64,000 bases of DNA from Pseudomonas sp. RIT-PI-q (GTDB lineage Bacteria > Pseudomonadota > Gammaproteobacteria > Pseudomonadales > Pseudomonadaceae), in assembly GCF_001297125.1 (NCBI RefSeq), contig NZ_LHPC01000051.1, positions 124,001 to 188,000 on the forward strand, given 5' to 3'. The notes beneath the pieces were generated by a model. It was not told the origin of the DNA. It searched no databases and saw only the letters and a list, made by a program, of their open reading frames with translations. Within the stretch, counting starts at the first letter, position 1, and every line of letters begins with the position of its first letter. The translations under genes were made by a program, and so were the position numbers. This document shows positions 56,005 to 64,000 of the stretch, piece by piece.

Positions 56005-58128
56005 GTGTCTTTTGGCTCTCCCTCACCTCGCTCGCCGCTGGTACTGGCGCTGATCTTCAGCCCGCCATTGCTGGCCGACGACTTGTTCCTCGACAGTGAG
56101 CCCGTGCCACAAGTGCTGACCGCTACGCGATTGAAGCAGTCGCCAGCCGCCGTGCCGGGGAGCATGACGGTGATCGACAGCGCACTGATCAATGCCAGTG
56201 GCGCCCGGGACATCAGTGAGTTGCTGCGCCTGGTGCCGGGAATGATGGTCGGCAATATCAACGGCAATCAGGCGACAGTGAATTACCACGGCACCAACGC
56301 CAGCGAAGCGCGACGCATGCAAGTGTTGATCGACGGCCGCTCGGTGTACCGCGCCGGCCTGGCCACGGTGGACTGGAGTGATATTCCGGTGGCCATGGAA
56401 GACATCGAGCGCATTGAAGTTTTCCGCGGCCCGAACACCGTCAGCTATGGCGCCAATGCGCTGATGGCGGTGGTCAACATCATCACGCGTAACCCGGCCG
56501 ACAGCCACGGCACGCGGATGAAAGTCACCCGTGGGCAGCGCGGCATCAACGACTTTTACGCCAGCCAGGGCGTGGGTTGGAACGGTGGCGACCTGCGCCT
56601 GTCGCTGTCAGGTCAACAGGACGATGGCTTCGACTCGGATCGCAACGGCGACGATTATCACGACGGTCGCCGTTTGAATCGCTTCAACCTCGCCGTCAGC
56701 CAGACGCTCGACGAACAACAGAGCATCGATTGGCAATTGAATGCCAAGGACGGGACCAACCAGCGGCCTTATACCTACCGCCCGGTGTTCTCGGGGATTA
56801 CCGATGCCGGGGACAATTCCGACGCCATCTCCAAGGACTACGCCGGTTCCTTGCGCTGGAATCTCGACATCAATCCCGATCACAGTCTGTATATCCAGGG
56901 TTCGGCCCAACATTGGGATCGCCAGCAAACCTGGCGCGCCTGCGATGCCGAGGTGTCGTTCAGCCCGCAGCTGACCGAACTCTGGCAGCTCAATCCGAAC
57001 TACACCGAACGCCTGGCCCGCAATATCGAACGCTTCATTGGGCCTGGCGCCCCGACAGGGACTCCGGCCGAACAGGCACTGGCCAATCAGGTCCTGAGCC
57101 AATGGCAAAACGGTGCCCGGCAAACCCTCTGCGGCGACATCGACCAGAGCACCCGCGAAACGCGCTACGACCTCGAATTGCAGGACACCCTCAGCTTGTC
57201 CGACAGTCTGCGGCTGGTCAGCGGCATGAACTATCGTTACGACCGGGCAGATTCCGAGACCTACTTCAATGGCACCCTCGACGATACCACCTGGCGCGCG
57301 TTCGGCCAGCTCGAGTGGCGCGCCACCGAGCACTGGTTGCTGCAGGGCGGTGCGATGTTCGAAGACTCGCAATTGATCGGCAGCTCGCTGACCCCGCGGG
57401 TGGCGGTCAACTACCTGATCAATCCGCGCCATGGTCTGCGGGCGGTGTACTCGGAAGCCATCCGTTCGCCGGACATGTTCGAAAACAACGTCAACTGGAG
57501 CTACCAGGTAACCAACCTGCGGCCCAGCGCCTATGGCCAGTCCAGTGCCCGCTACTTCGTCAAGACCCGCGGTCCCGGCGACCTCGAACAGGAACACATG
57601 CGTTCACGGGAACTGGGCTACAACGGCTACTTCGCCGAGGCAGGACTGGCGGTCGATGTGAAGCTGTTCTACGACGAAATTACCGGCATGATCAGTGAAC
57701 CGCTGCGCAACAATCAGTACATTGCCAGTAATTCGAACAAATCGCGCTTCTCCGGGGCGGAAACCCAAATGGACTGGAGAATCGGCAGCGCCGATCGCCT
57801 GCGCCTGACCTACGCCTACGTCGACGCCGAGGCGAGCAATCCACTGGACGCGCAACAGACCGCCCGTAACAGCGGCTCCGCCGGTTGGCTACGTGACTGG
57901 GGGCATGGCTGGAACAGCGCCTTCTTCTACTATGGCGACGACGCTCTCAACGGCTACCGCTTCGAACGGGTCGACACACGCATCGCCAAACGCATCGGCC
58001 TGGGCAAGGCCAACCTGGAACTGGCCGGTGTGCTCCAGCAACGCCTCGACAATCAGCCCACCACGTTCGTCGACAACAACTACGACGAGCGTCGGGTGCT
58101 TTATTTCAGCGCGGAGCTGGTGTTCTAG
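56005..58128 (+). CDS. TonB-dependent outer-membrane receptor
   Basis: 707 residues from GTG 56005 (AAGGA upstream) with a signal peptide ending near LLADD. Plug domain about 35-150 (TATRLKQSPAAVPGSMTVID; GGxS-like GRSVYRAGL; YGANALMAVVNIITR) and a 22-strand barrel ending VLYFSAELVF with terminal Phe. Closest in style to vitamin/catecholate receptors such as BtuB or FepA, but the substrate is open. No Fur box or cobalamin riboswitch is visible upstream. It heads an operon with a periplasmic binding protein and a hybrid kinase. Confidence 0.9.
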   Translation: MSFGSPSPRSPLVLALIFSPPLLADDLFLDSEPVPQVLTATRLKQSPAAVPGSMTVIDSALINASGARDISELLRLVPGMMVGNINGNQATVNYHGTNASEARRMQVLIDGRSVYRAGLATVDWSDIPVAMEDIERIEVFRGPNTVSYGANALMAVVNIITRNPADSHGTRMKVTRGQRGINDFYASQGVGWNGGDLRLSLSGQQDDGFDSDRNGDDYHDGRRLNRFNLAVSQTLDEQQSIDWQLNAKDGTNQRPYTYRPVFSGITDAGDNSDAISKDYAGSLRWNLDINPDHSLYIQGSAQHWDRQQTWRACDAEVSFSPQLTELWQLNPNYTERLARNIERFIGPGAPTGTPAEQALANQVLSQWQNGARQTLCGDIDQSTRETRYDLELQDTLSLSDSLRLVSGMNYRYDRADSETYFNGTLDDTTWRAFGQLEWRATEHWLLQGGAMFEDSQLIGSSLTPRVAVNYLINPRHGLRAVYSEAIRSPDMFENNVNWSYQVTNLRPSAYGQSSARYFVKTRGPGDLEQEHMRSRELGYNGYFAEAGLAVDVKLFYDEITGMISEPLRNNQYIASNSNKSRFSGAETQMDWRIGSADRLRLTYAYVDAEASNPLDAQQTARNSGSAGWLRDWGHGWNSAFFYYGDDALNGYRFERVDTRIAKRIGLGKANLELAGVLQQRLDNQPTTFVDNNYDERRVLYFSAELVF

Positions 58129-58129
58129 G

Positions 58130-59062
58130 ATGCGGCATTGTCCGTCGCGCAAGACGCCAATCCTTGGCCGCCTGCTGGCCGGGTTGTGCCTGGTATTTGC
58201 CGGTTTGTTGTCCGGCCTGCCGGCAAGGGCCGCGGACATTTTGCTGATCGGTGCCGAAGACAGCCCGGCCGTGCAATCCTTTGCCCAAGCCCTGCGCGAA
58301 ATGCGCCTCGACGACAACGTGCGCTTCCAGGCACTGACCCATTTACCTGCGCCGAACAAACTGCCTGACAGCACCCGCTTGATTCTCCTCGATTTGCCAA
58401 GCCTCGACTGGCGCCTGCAAGACGCCCAAGGCCCGGCGACGCTGGTGTTGCGCATCAGTCGCCTGCAAGCCCGCCAGCGCCTCGGCACCACCCAGCCACC
58501 GCATCTGAGCCTGCTCTGGAGCGATCAGCCCCTGGACCGGCAATTGCGCCTGACCCGAATCCTCCTGCCTCAGGCCAGGCGAATCGGTGTGCTCTACGAC
58601 GGCCACAGTGAGTTCCTCTTGAAAGAGCTGCGCCAGGCCGCCCTGCCCCTGGGCCTTGAAGTCATCACCGAGCGCTGGGACGACACCAACGACAGCCGCC
58701 CATTGCAGAGCCTGCTGAAAAACAGCGATGCGCTGCTGGGCCTCGACGATCCCGACCTGTACAACCCCAAGACCGCGAAAAACCTGCTGCTCAGCAGTTA
58801 TGCCCGGCAACTGGCGCTGATCGGCCCGAACGCCGGGTTCGTCAAGGCCGGCAGCCTGGCCAGCACCTACAGCGATCAGAGTGATTGGCTGGAGATTCTC
58901 GACGACCTGCTCGACCGGCCACCGGCGACATGGCCACGCGCACATTACCCGCAACATTTCAAAGTCTTGAGCAACCCGCAAGTGGCGCGTTCATTGGGGA
59001 TTGAACAGATGCCTGATGCGTTTGTCGCAACACAGTTGGCCGCAGGAGAAAGCCGCCCATGA
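58130..59062 (+). CDS. Periplasmic ABC-type substrate-binding protein (orphan)
   Basis: ATG 58130 overlaps the end region of the receptor gene (TAGGATG) and gives 310 residues. A signal peptide ends near LPARAAD. The remainder has the two-lobe pattern of the ABC_sub_bind (TrpX-like) family: [31 protein letters not shown] and [15 protein letters not shown]. No permease or ATPase gene is adjacent; the gene is coupled by 4 nt to a kinase, so it may present a ligand to the sensor. This is inference. Confidence 0.82.
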   Translation: MRHCPSRKTPILGRLLAGLCLVFAGLLSGLPARAADILLIGAEDSPAVQSFAQALREMRLDDNVRFQALTHLPAPNKLPDSTRLILLDLPSLDWRLQDAQGPATLVLRISRLQARQRLGTTQPPHLSLLWSDQPLDRQLRLTRILLPQARRIGVLYDGHSEFLLKELRQAALPLGLEVITERWDDTNDSRPLQSLLKNSDALLGLDDPDLYNPKTAKNLLLSSYARQLALIGPNAGFVKAGSLASTYSDQSDWLEILDDLLDRPPATWPRAHYPQHFKVLSNPQVARSLGIEQMPDAFVATQLAAGESRP

Positions 59063-60966
59063 CTTTCCGTCGTCGCTGGGACATCAACACCCGCACGCAA
59101 ATCATCAGCCTCGGCCCTGCCCTCTTGCTGACGCTGCTGTTGATCAGCTTCTTCACCTTCGTGCGGATCCAGGACCTGCGCCAGGAGCTCAACCACACCG
59201 GCCAACTGATCGCCAACCAACTGGCACCGGCCACCGAGTACGGGGTGATCTCGGGCAACAACGAGGTGCTCGAAAGTTTGCTCAAGGCCACCCTGGCCAC
59301 GCCCAATGTGCGGTTTCTGGAAGTGCAGGACAGCGCCAACCGGATTCTGGTGTACGTCGAGCAACCGTCGGAAACCCACACCCGCTCGCACCAGGTCGAA
59401 GTGTTCCAGGCGCCGGTGAGGTTGCAGCGGATCCAGTTGCACAATGATTTTTTCCAGGGCGGCAAAGTCGCCAACACGGCGCCCGCCGAGGATTATCTGG
59501 GGCGGGTGATCGTCGGGCTGTCGAATGACGCGTTCAGCCAGCGCCAACAGGAAATCCTGCTCAAGGCCGGGATCCTCGCGTTGTTCGCTTTGTTATTTAC
59601 TTTTCTGGTCGCCCGGCGCCTGGCGGGGAGTCTGTCGCAACCGATCCGCGACATCGGCAACGCAGTGAAGGCAATTCAGGACGGCGACTACAAAACGCCA
59701 CTGCCGATCGTCGACGACGCCGAGCTGGGTGCGCTGTCGCAACACATCAACAATCTCGCCAGCGGCCTCGAACAGGCCAGCCGCGAACAGCACCAGGCAA
59801 TGGCGCAGTTGATCCAGACACGCGAAGAAGCGGAAAAGGCCAACAACGCCAAGTCCGATTTCCTCGCGATGATGAGCCATGAATTACGCACGCCGATGAA
59901 TGGCGTGCTGGGCATGCTGCAACTGCTCGAAACCACCGAGATGACCGAAGAGCAGGTCGAATACGCGGCGCTCGCCTCGGAGTCCACCGAACACCTGCTG
60001 AAAGTGATCAACGACATTCTCGATTTCTCGCGCATCGAGCGTTCGGAACTGGAGCTGGAGCACATTCCGTTCAACCTCGTCGACCTGATCAGCAGCTGCG
60101 CCCATTCATTCCAGCACAGCGCCGTGCAACGCAAGCTCGACCTGGCACTGCTGATTCCCGACGACATGCACGCGCTGCAAGTCCAGGGCGACCCGACGAG
60201 AATTCGACAGATCCTGGTGAACCTGGTCGGCAACGCACTGAAATTCACCGAAAAGGGCCGCGTCAGCATCGAACCGCAGTGGCAGTCGCTGGACCACGAA
60301 CTCTTGTGGTTCACCTGCACCGTGCGCGACAGCGGGATCGGGATCTCGGCCGAAAGCCTGGAATTGATGTTCAACGCGTTCCAGCAAGCCGACAGTTCTA
60401 TTTCAAGGCGTTACGGCGGCACCGGGCTGGGCCTGCCGATTGCTCGCACGCTGGCTGAACGCATGGGCGGCACGTTGCGCGCCCAAAGCGAAGAAGGACG
60501 CGGCTCGGTGTTCACCCTGGAAATTCCGCTGGCGCTGTATAAACAGACGCTGCCGGTGCTGGTGCCGCGCTCACAGACTGGCAACGGTAATGACGAAGGT
60601 GAAGGCCGCAACGTGCTGCTGGTGGAGGATAATCCGGTCAACCAGACGGTCATCGAAGCAATGTTGCGTAGTCTGGGCTTTACTGTCAGCGTCGCCACCG
60701 ATGGCGCGCAGGCGGTGCGCAGTGCCGAGAGTCTGATTTTCGAAGCGATTCTGATGGACTGCCGACTGCCGATCATCGACGGCTACGAGGCCACCCGACA
60801 GATCCGCCAATTGCCCGGCTGCACGGACTTGCCGATCATCGCCTTGACCGCCAATGCCTTGCAGGGCGACCGCGAAGCCTGTTTATCGGCGGGCATGAAC
60901 GATTACCTGGCCAAGCCCTTCAAACGTACTGATCTGCAGCAAATTCTGCAGCGCTGGGTGCAGTAG
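59059..60966 (+). CDS. Hybrid sensor histidine kinase
   Basis: 635 residues: membrane segment about 17-36, periplasmic CHASE-like region 38-165, second segment about 168-186, HAMP 187-240, coiled coil, HisKA with His274 ([12 protein letters not shown]), ATPase ([30 protein letters not shown]) and a C-terminal receiver with Asp567 (AILMDCRLP). Its place directly before fabA-fabB matches P. aeruginosa PA1611, a hybrid kinase reported to interact with RetS in the Gac/Rsm network. Orthology is by position and architecture only. No Hpt domain is fused. Confidence 0.9.
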   Translation: MTFRRRWDINTRTQIISLGPALLLTLLLISFFTFVRIQDLRQELNHTGQLIANQLAPATEYGVISGNNEVLESLLKATLATPNVRFLEVQDSANRILVYVEQPSETHTRSHQVEVFQAPVRLQRIQLHNDFFQGGKVANTAPAEDYLGRVIVGLSNDAFSQRQQEILLKAGILALFALLFTFLVARRLAGSLSQPIRDIGNAVKAIQDGDYKTPLPIVDDAELGALSQHINNLASGLEQASREQHQAMAQLIQTREEAEKANNAKSDFLAMMSHELRTPMNGVLGMLQLLETTEMTEEQVEYAALASESTEHLLKVINDILDFSRIERSELELEHIPFNLVDLISSCAHSFQHSAVQRKLDLALLIPDDMHALQVQGDPTRIRQILVNLVGNALKFTEKGRVSIEPQWQSLDHELLWFTCTVRDSGIGISAESLELMFNAFQQADSSISRRYGGTGLGLPIARTLAERMGGTLRAQSEEGRGSVFTLEIPLALYKQTLPVLVPRSQTGNGNDEGEGRNVLLVEDNPVNQTVIEAMLRSLGFTVSVATDGAQAVRSAESLIFEAILMDCRLPIIDGYEATRQIRQLPGCTDLPIIALTANALQGDREACLSAGMNDYLAKPFKRTDLQQILQRWVQ

Positions 60967-61064
60967 TACAGGCCTTTCGGCTATCTGTGACTGGCGTGAA
61001 AGGCGAAAGTGCGGCAGTCTTAGGCACCCGAACAGGCCCGAAAAGGGGCTTGAATAATAATTTC

Positions 61065-61082
61065 AGTGCACAAGTGTACATT
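61065..61082. promoter_or_regulatory. Imperfect palindrome upstream of fabA
   Basis: AGTGCACAAGTGTACATT shows two-fold symmetry at 12 of 18 positions, about 130 nt before fabA. P. aeruginosa fabAB is controlled by the TetR-type repressor DesT at a palindrome in this region, so this is a candidate site; the match was judged by eye. Confidence 0.35.
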
Positions 61083-61213
61083 CATGTCCTTGGTGCTGTG
61101 ACTTTCACCACAACGCAATAGTCTATGAGTAGGCTGCAGACTCGAGGCATGAACGCTTCGATCGGCCGGGAAGATTTGCCCCACCTGCCGCATGGGACTA
61201 TTGAGGAGCTCGC

Positions 61214-61729
61214 ATGACCAAACAAAACGCCTTTACTCGGGAAGACCTGCTGCGCTGCAGTCGCGGTGAGCTGTTCGGCCCAGGTAACGCGCAACTGCCC
61301 GCCCCCAACATGCTGATGGTTGATCGCATCACCCACATCAGTGAAGAGGGTGGCAAGTACGGCAAGGGTGAATTGGTCGCCGAGCTGGATATCACTCCGG
61401 ACCTGTGGTTCTTCGCCTGCCACTTCGAAGGTGATCCGGTGATGCCGGGCTGCCTGGGCCTCGACGCCATGTGGCAACTGGTCGGCTTCTTCCTCGGCTG
61501 GCAAGGTCTGCCGGGCCGCGGTCGCGCCCTGGGTTCGGGCGAAGTGAAGTTCTTTGGTCAGGTCCTGCCGACCGCCAAGAAAGTTACGTATAACATTCAA
61601 ATCAAGCGCGTCCTCAAAGGCAAACTGAACCTCGCTATCGCCGATGGTTCGGTCAGTGTCGACGGCCGCGAAATCTACACCGCCGAAGGCCTTCGGGTCG
61701 GCGTGTTCACCTCCACTGAAAACTTCTAA
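61214..61729 (+). CDS. fabA: 3-hydroxydecanoyl-ACP dehydratase/isomerase
   Basis: Introduces the double bond for unsaturated fatty-acid synthesis by dehydration and trans-2/cis-3 isomerisation. 171 residues with catalytic His70 in [15 protein letters not shown] and Asp84 in GLDAMWQL, numbering identical to E. coli. Cotranscribed with fabB, 11 nt downstream. Confidence 0.97.
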   Translation: MTKQNAFTREDLLRCSRGELFGPGNAQLPAPNMLMVDRITHISEEGGKYGKGELVAELDITPDLWFFACHFEGDPVMPGCLGLDAMWQLVGFFLGWQGLPGRGRALGSGEVKFFGQVLPTAKKVTYNIQIKRVLKGKLNLAIADGSVSVDGREIYTAEGLRVGVFTSTENF

Positions 61730-61740
61730 GGGTTATCCGC

Positions 61741-62961
61741 ATGCGCCGCGTCGTTATCACTGGTCTGGGCATCGTTTCGTGCCTGGGCAATGACAAAGAG
61801 ACCGTCTCCGCTAACCTGCGTGCAAGCCGCCCTGGCATCCGGTTCAACCCGGAATATGCTGAAATGGGTCTGCGTAGCCAGGTTTCCGGCTCCATTGACC
61901 TGCCACTCGAAGAGCTGATCGATCGCAAGATCTATCGCTTCGTCGGCCACGCGGCGGCTTACGCCTACCTGGCCATGAAAGACGCCATCACTGACTCCGG
62001 TCTGACCGATGAGCAAGTCTCCAACCCGCGTACCGGCCTGATCGCCGGTTCCGGTGGTGCCTCCACGCTGAACCAGATGGAAGCGCTGGACATCCTGCGC
62101 GAGAAAGGCGTGAAACGCGTCGGCCCATACCGTGTAACGCGGACCATGAGCAGCACCGTTTCCGCTTGCCTGGCCACCCCGTTCAAGATCAAGGGCCTGA
62201 ACTACTCCATCGCTTCTGCCTGCGCCACCAGTGCTCACTGCATCGGTACTGCCATGGAACAGATCCAGATGGGCAAGCAGGACATCGTGTTCGCCGGCGG
62301 CGGTGAAGAAGAACATTGGAGCCAGTCGTTCCTGTTCGACGCCATGGGCGCCCTGTCCAGCCAGTACAACGAAACCCCGGAAAAAGCTTCCCGTGCCTAC
62401 GACGCCAAGCGTGACGGTTTCGTCATTGCCGGCGGTGGCGGCATGGTCGTGGTCGAAGAGCTGGAACACGCTCTGGCTCGCGGCGCGAAGATCTACGCGG
62501 AAATCGTTGGCTACGGCGCGACCTCCGACGGCTACGACATGGTCGCTCCAAGCGGCGAAGGCGCCATCCGCTGCATGCAGATGGCCATGTCCACCGTTGA
62601 TTCCCCGATCGACTACCTGAACACCCACGGCACTTCGACTCCGGTCGGCGACGTCGCGGAAATGAAAGGTGTGCGTGAAGTATTCGGCGACAAGGCTCCG
62701 GCCATCAGCTCCACCAAGAGCCTGTCGGGTCACTCCCTGGGCGCCGCCGGCGTTCACGAAGCGATCTACTGCATGCTGATGATGGAAGGCAACTTCATGG
62801 CGGGCTCCGCCAACATCGACGAACTGGACCCGGAAGTGGCTGACATGCCAATCCTGACCAAGACTCGCGAAGACGCCACCATCAACACCGTGATGAGCAA
62901 CAGCTTCGGTTTCGGTGGCACCAACGCCACGCTGGTACTGAAGCGCTGGGCCGGTAAGTAA
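61741..62961 (+). CDS. fabB: Beta-ketoacyl-ACP synthase I
   Basis: KAS I, required for elongating the cis-3-decenoyl chain made by FabA. 406 residues with Cys161 ([12 protein letters not shown]), His296 ([11 protein letters not shown]) and His331 ([11 protein letters not shown]). Together with FabF at the left end, the window encodes both KAS I and II. Terminator follows. Confidence 0.97.
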   Translation: MRRVVITGLGIVSCLGNDKETVSANLRASRPGIRFNPEYAEMGLRSQVSGSIDLPLEELIDRKIYRFVGHAAAYAYLAMKDAITDSGLTDEQVSNPRTGLIAGSGGASTLNQMEALDILREKGVKRVGPYRVTRTMSSTVSACLATPFKIKGLNYSIASACATSAHCIGTAMEQIQMGKQDIVFAGGGEEEHWSQSFLFDAMGALSSQYNETPEKASRAYDAKRDGFVIAGGGGMVVVEELEHALARGAKIYAEIVGYGATSDGYDMVAPSGEGAIRCMQMAMSTVDSPIDYLNTHGTSTPVGDVAEMKGVREVFGDKAPAISSTKSLSGHSLGAAGVHEAIYCMLMMEGNFMAGSANIDELDPEVADMPILTKTREDATINTVMSNSFGFGGTNATLVLKRWAGK

Positions 62962-62986
62962 TACCCCGCCCTTCTAAGCCGCACAC

Positions 62987-63019
62987 AAAAACGCCCCGAC
63001 TGGTTCGGGGCGTTTTTTT
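62987..63019 (+). terminator. fabAB terminator
   Basis: AAAACGCCCCGA / TCGGGGCGTTTT stem with T7. Confidence 0.92.
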
Positions 63020-63051
63020 ATGCGCCGAAAAAAATCGGGCCAAACACAAAT

Positions 63052-63146
63052 CCTGTGGGAGCTGGCTTGCCTGCGATGACGTCGGCACAGCCGATATTGA
63101 TGTTGCCTGACACTCCGCTATCGCAGGCAAGCCAGCTCCCACAGGG
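63052..63146. repeat. REP-type inverted pair (family C variant)
   Basis: CCTGTGGGAGCTGGCTTGCC arms with an internal GCCTGACAC/GTCGGCA-type part. The rest of the 424-nt gap (63147-63385) holds only the upstream region of the next gene. Confidence 0.87.
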
Positions 63147-63385
63147 TTTGTGGTGTTCGATAAATCGGGGTCGAATCACTGTTTTTTTGCGTCGCGAACA
63201 TGAAGCTTTTGTCATGAAACTCAGAGGCCTGCGACCAAATGCCGCGCATCTAGCGGGCTGCAGGACTTTTTCTGATTTTGCAAAAGTCCGTTACCAAACT
63301 CAGTCGTTTACATAGCAAGCTAACCAAACATATAACAGAGGCCTGCACACGCCTTGCTGCAGATAACAGAGATTGGAGCTAGCAG

Positions 63386-63574
63386 ATGACTGTAAAAGTA
63401 ACTGAACGCGACGATTCACATAAGTCCCACGAAGGCGTAGCCGCCGGTATCCGGATCTGGGACGTGCACCAACAAGGTATGTTGGTGGGGATGTTTCACT
63501 CCGAGACCGACGCCCACAGCTACAAGGCCGAACTGGAAAAACTGGAGCAGCAACGAGAGCTCCAATCCGCCTGA
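63386..63574 (+). CDS. Small conserved-looking hypothetical protein
   Basis: 62 residues, MTVKVTERDDSHKSHEGVAA..., with a GGAG site 12 nt upstream and a strong terminator just after it. Hydrophilic, no membrane segment, C-terminal helix rich in Glu/Leu/Gln. No family recognised. The ribosome site, codon use and terminator make it a real gene. Confidence 0.7.
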   Translation: MTVKVTERDDSHKSHEGVAAGIRIWDVHQQGMLVGMFHSETDAHSYKAELEKLEQQRELQSA

Positions 63575-63591
63575 GCAATGACAGCATTGAA

Positions 63592-63626
63592 AACGACAAA
63601 CCCCGCCATGAGCGGGGTTTGTCGTT
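63592..63626. terminator. Bidirectional terminator between convergent genes
   Basis: AACGACAAACCCCGC / GCGGGGTTTGTCGTT, a perfect 15-bp stem with a 5-nt loop. Confidence 0.88.
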
Positions 63627-63643
63627 GTTGCAGCCCTAAAGGC

Positions 63644-64000
63644 TTACCACATCAGATCGTCAGGGATCTGATAGGCCGCATACGGATCGTCTTCGGTAGC
63701 GACTTCTTCAGTCTTCACATTCAGCTGCACGATGCGCTGCGGATCGCGCTCCTGGATCTTCAGGGCGGCCTCACGGGGAATCACTTCGTAGCCACCAGCG
63801 TGGTGCACGATCGCCAGCGAACCGTTGCTGAGCTTGTTGCGCATCAGCGTGTTGACCGAGATGCGCTTGACCTTCTTGTCGTCGACGAAGTTGTAGTAGT
63901 CCTCGGTCGTCAGCTTCGGCAGGCGCGAGACTTCGATCAATTGCTTGACCTGGGCTGCACGTGCCTTCGCCTCGGCCTTCTCCTGCTGCTGACGGTTTAG
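63644..64000 (-). CDS. DUF2058 (YaiL-like) protein, N-terminus off the right edge
   Basis: 119 C-terminal residues are visible, starting LNRQQQEKAEAKARAAQVKQ and containing EDYYNFVDDKKVKRI and LSNGSLAIVHHAGGYEVIP. The charged helical front part and this core are typical of the DUF2058/YaiL family, usually about 180 residues. Described as nucleoprotein/polynucleotide-associated enzyme in annotations, without firm function. Confidence 0.88.
   Translation of the reverse strand, partial: LNRQQQEKAEAKARAAQVKQLIEVSRLPKLTTEDYYNFVDDKKVKRISVNTLMRNKLSNGSLAIVHHAGGYEVIPREAALKIQERDPQRIVQLNVKTEEVATEDDPYAAYQIPDDLMW

Overview
The window is chromosomal DNA of a Pseudomonas, most likely of the P. fluorescens group. 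Gene content and order match the core Pseudomonas chromosome: a plsX-fabD-fabG-acpP-fabF-pabC fatty-acid locus, rluC/rne, an exbB-exbD-lpxK-kdsB-murB envelope operon, fadE, gpsA and fabA-fabB. Intergenic gaps carry REP-type palindromes typical of this group. I infer the organism from protein sequence and gene order; no 16S rRNA is present.

Layout. 1-9.6 kb: a minus-strand operon starts at a consensus promoter near 6.06 kb and runs yceD, rpmF, plsX, fabD, fabG, acpP, fabF, pabC (pabC cut by the left edge). maf diverges from it, and sppA, a HAD phosphatase and rluC converge on maf. 9.6-13.5 kb: rne with a leader of about 640 nt. 13.7-18.1 kb: a translationally coupled molybdenum-hydroxylase operon (2Fe-2S subunit, Moco subunit, XdhC, MocA-like). 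18.3-25.1 kb: comEC, then exbB-exbD-lpxK-Trm112-kdsB-ptp-murB. 25.3-32.7 kb: DUF2062 protein, YadGH-type ABC exporter, GST, transglutaminase-like protein, fadE and a small PA2817-type protein. 32.8-36.05 kb: a LysR regulator divergent from an AlaX-type editing protein, a 2-oxoglutarate/Fe(II) oxygenase and a LysE exporter, the most unusual functional grouping here. 36.1-36.7 kb: Glu-Gly-Glu-Gly tRNA operon with damaged copies. 36.9-40.3 kb: a membrane-anchored unknown protein, a mosaic tandem duplication and a frameshifted chemoreceptor gene. 40.3-49.7 kb: MocR regulator, SDR, CurA-like reductase, pyrF, a two-component pair, a PerM/AI-2E family protein, a DUF4892 protein and a GST. 49.7-55.8 kb: two alpha/beta hydrolases, a thioesterase, an acyl-CoA ligase, sixA, a DUF4389 protein and gpsA. 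56.0-61.0 kb: TonB-dependent receptor, periplasmic binding protein and hybrid histidine kinase in one coupled operon. 61.2-63.0 kb: fabA-fabB. The right end has a 62-aa conserved-looking protein and a DUF2058 gene cut by the edge.

The common theme is lipid and envelope metabolism. Acyl chains are made by FabD/FabG/ACP/FabF and by FabA/FabB for the unsaturated branch. They feed PlsX and GpsA for phospholipids and KdsB/LpxK for lipid A, and are broken down by FadE and an acyl-CoA ligase. No phage, integrase, insertion sequence, CRISPR array or toxin-antitoxin module was seen. Non-coding structure is mostly palindromic repeats of about five families plus convergent terminators. The least ordinary items are the LysR/AlaX/oxygenase/LysE locus, the TonB receptor-binding protein-kinase operon, a probable leaderless yceD mRNA, and the damaged tRNA and chemoreceptor sequences, which share a substitution signature suggesting sequence error.
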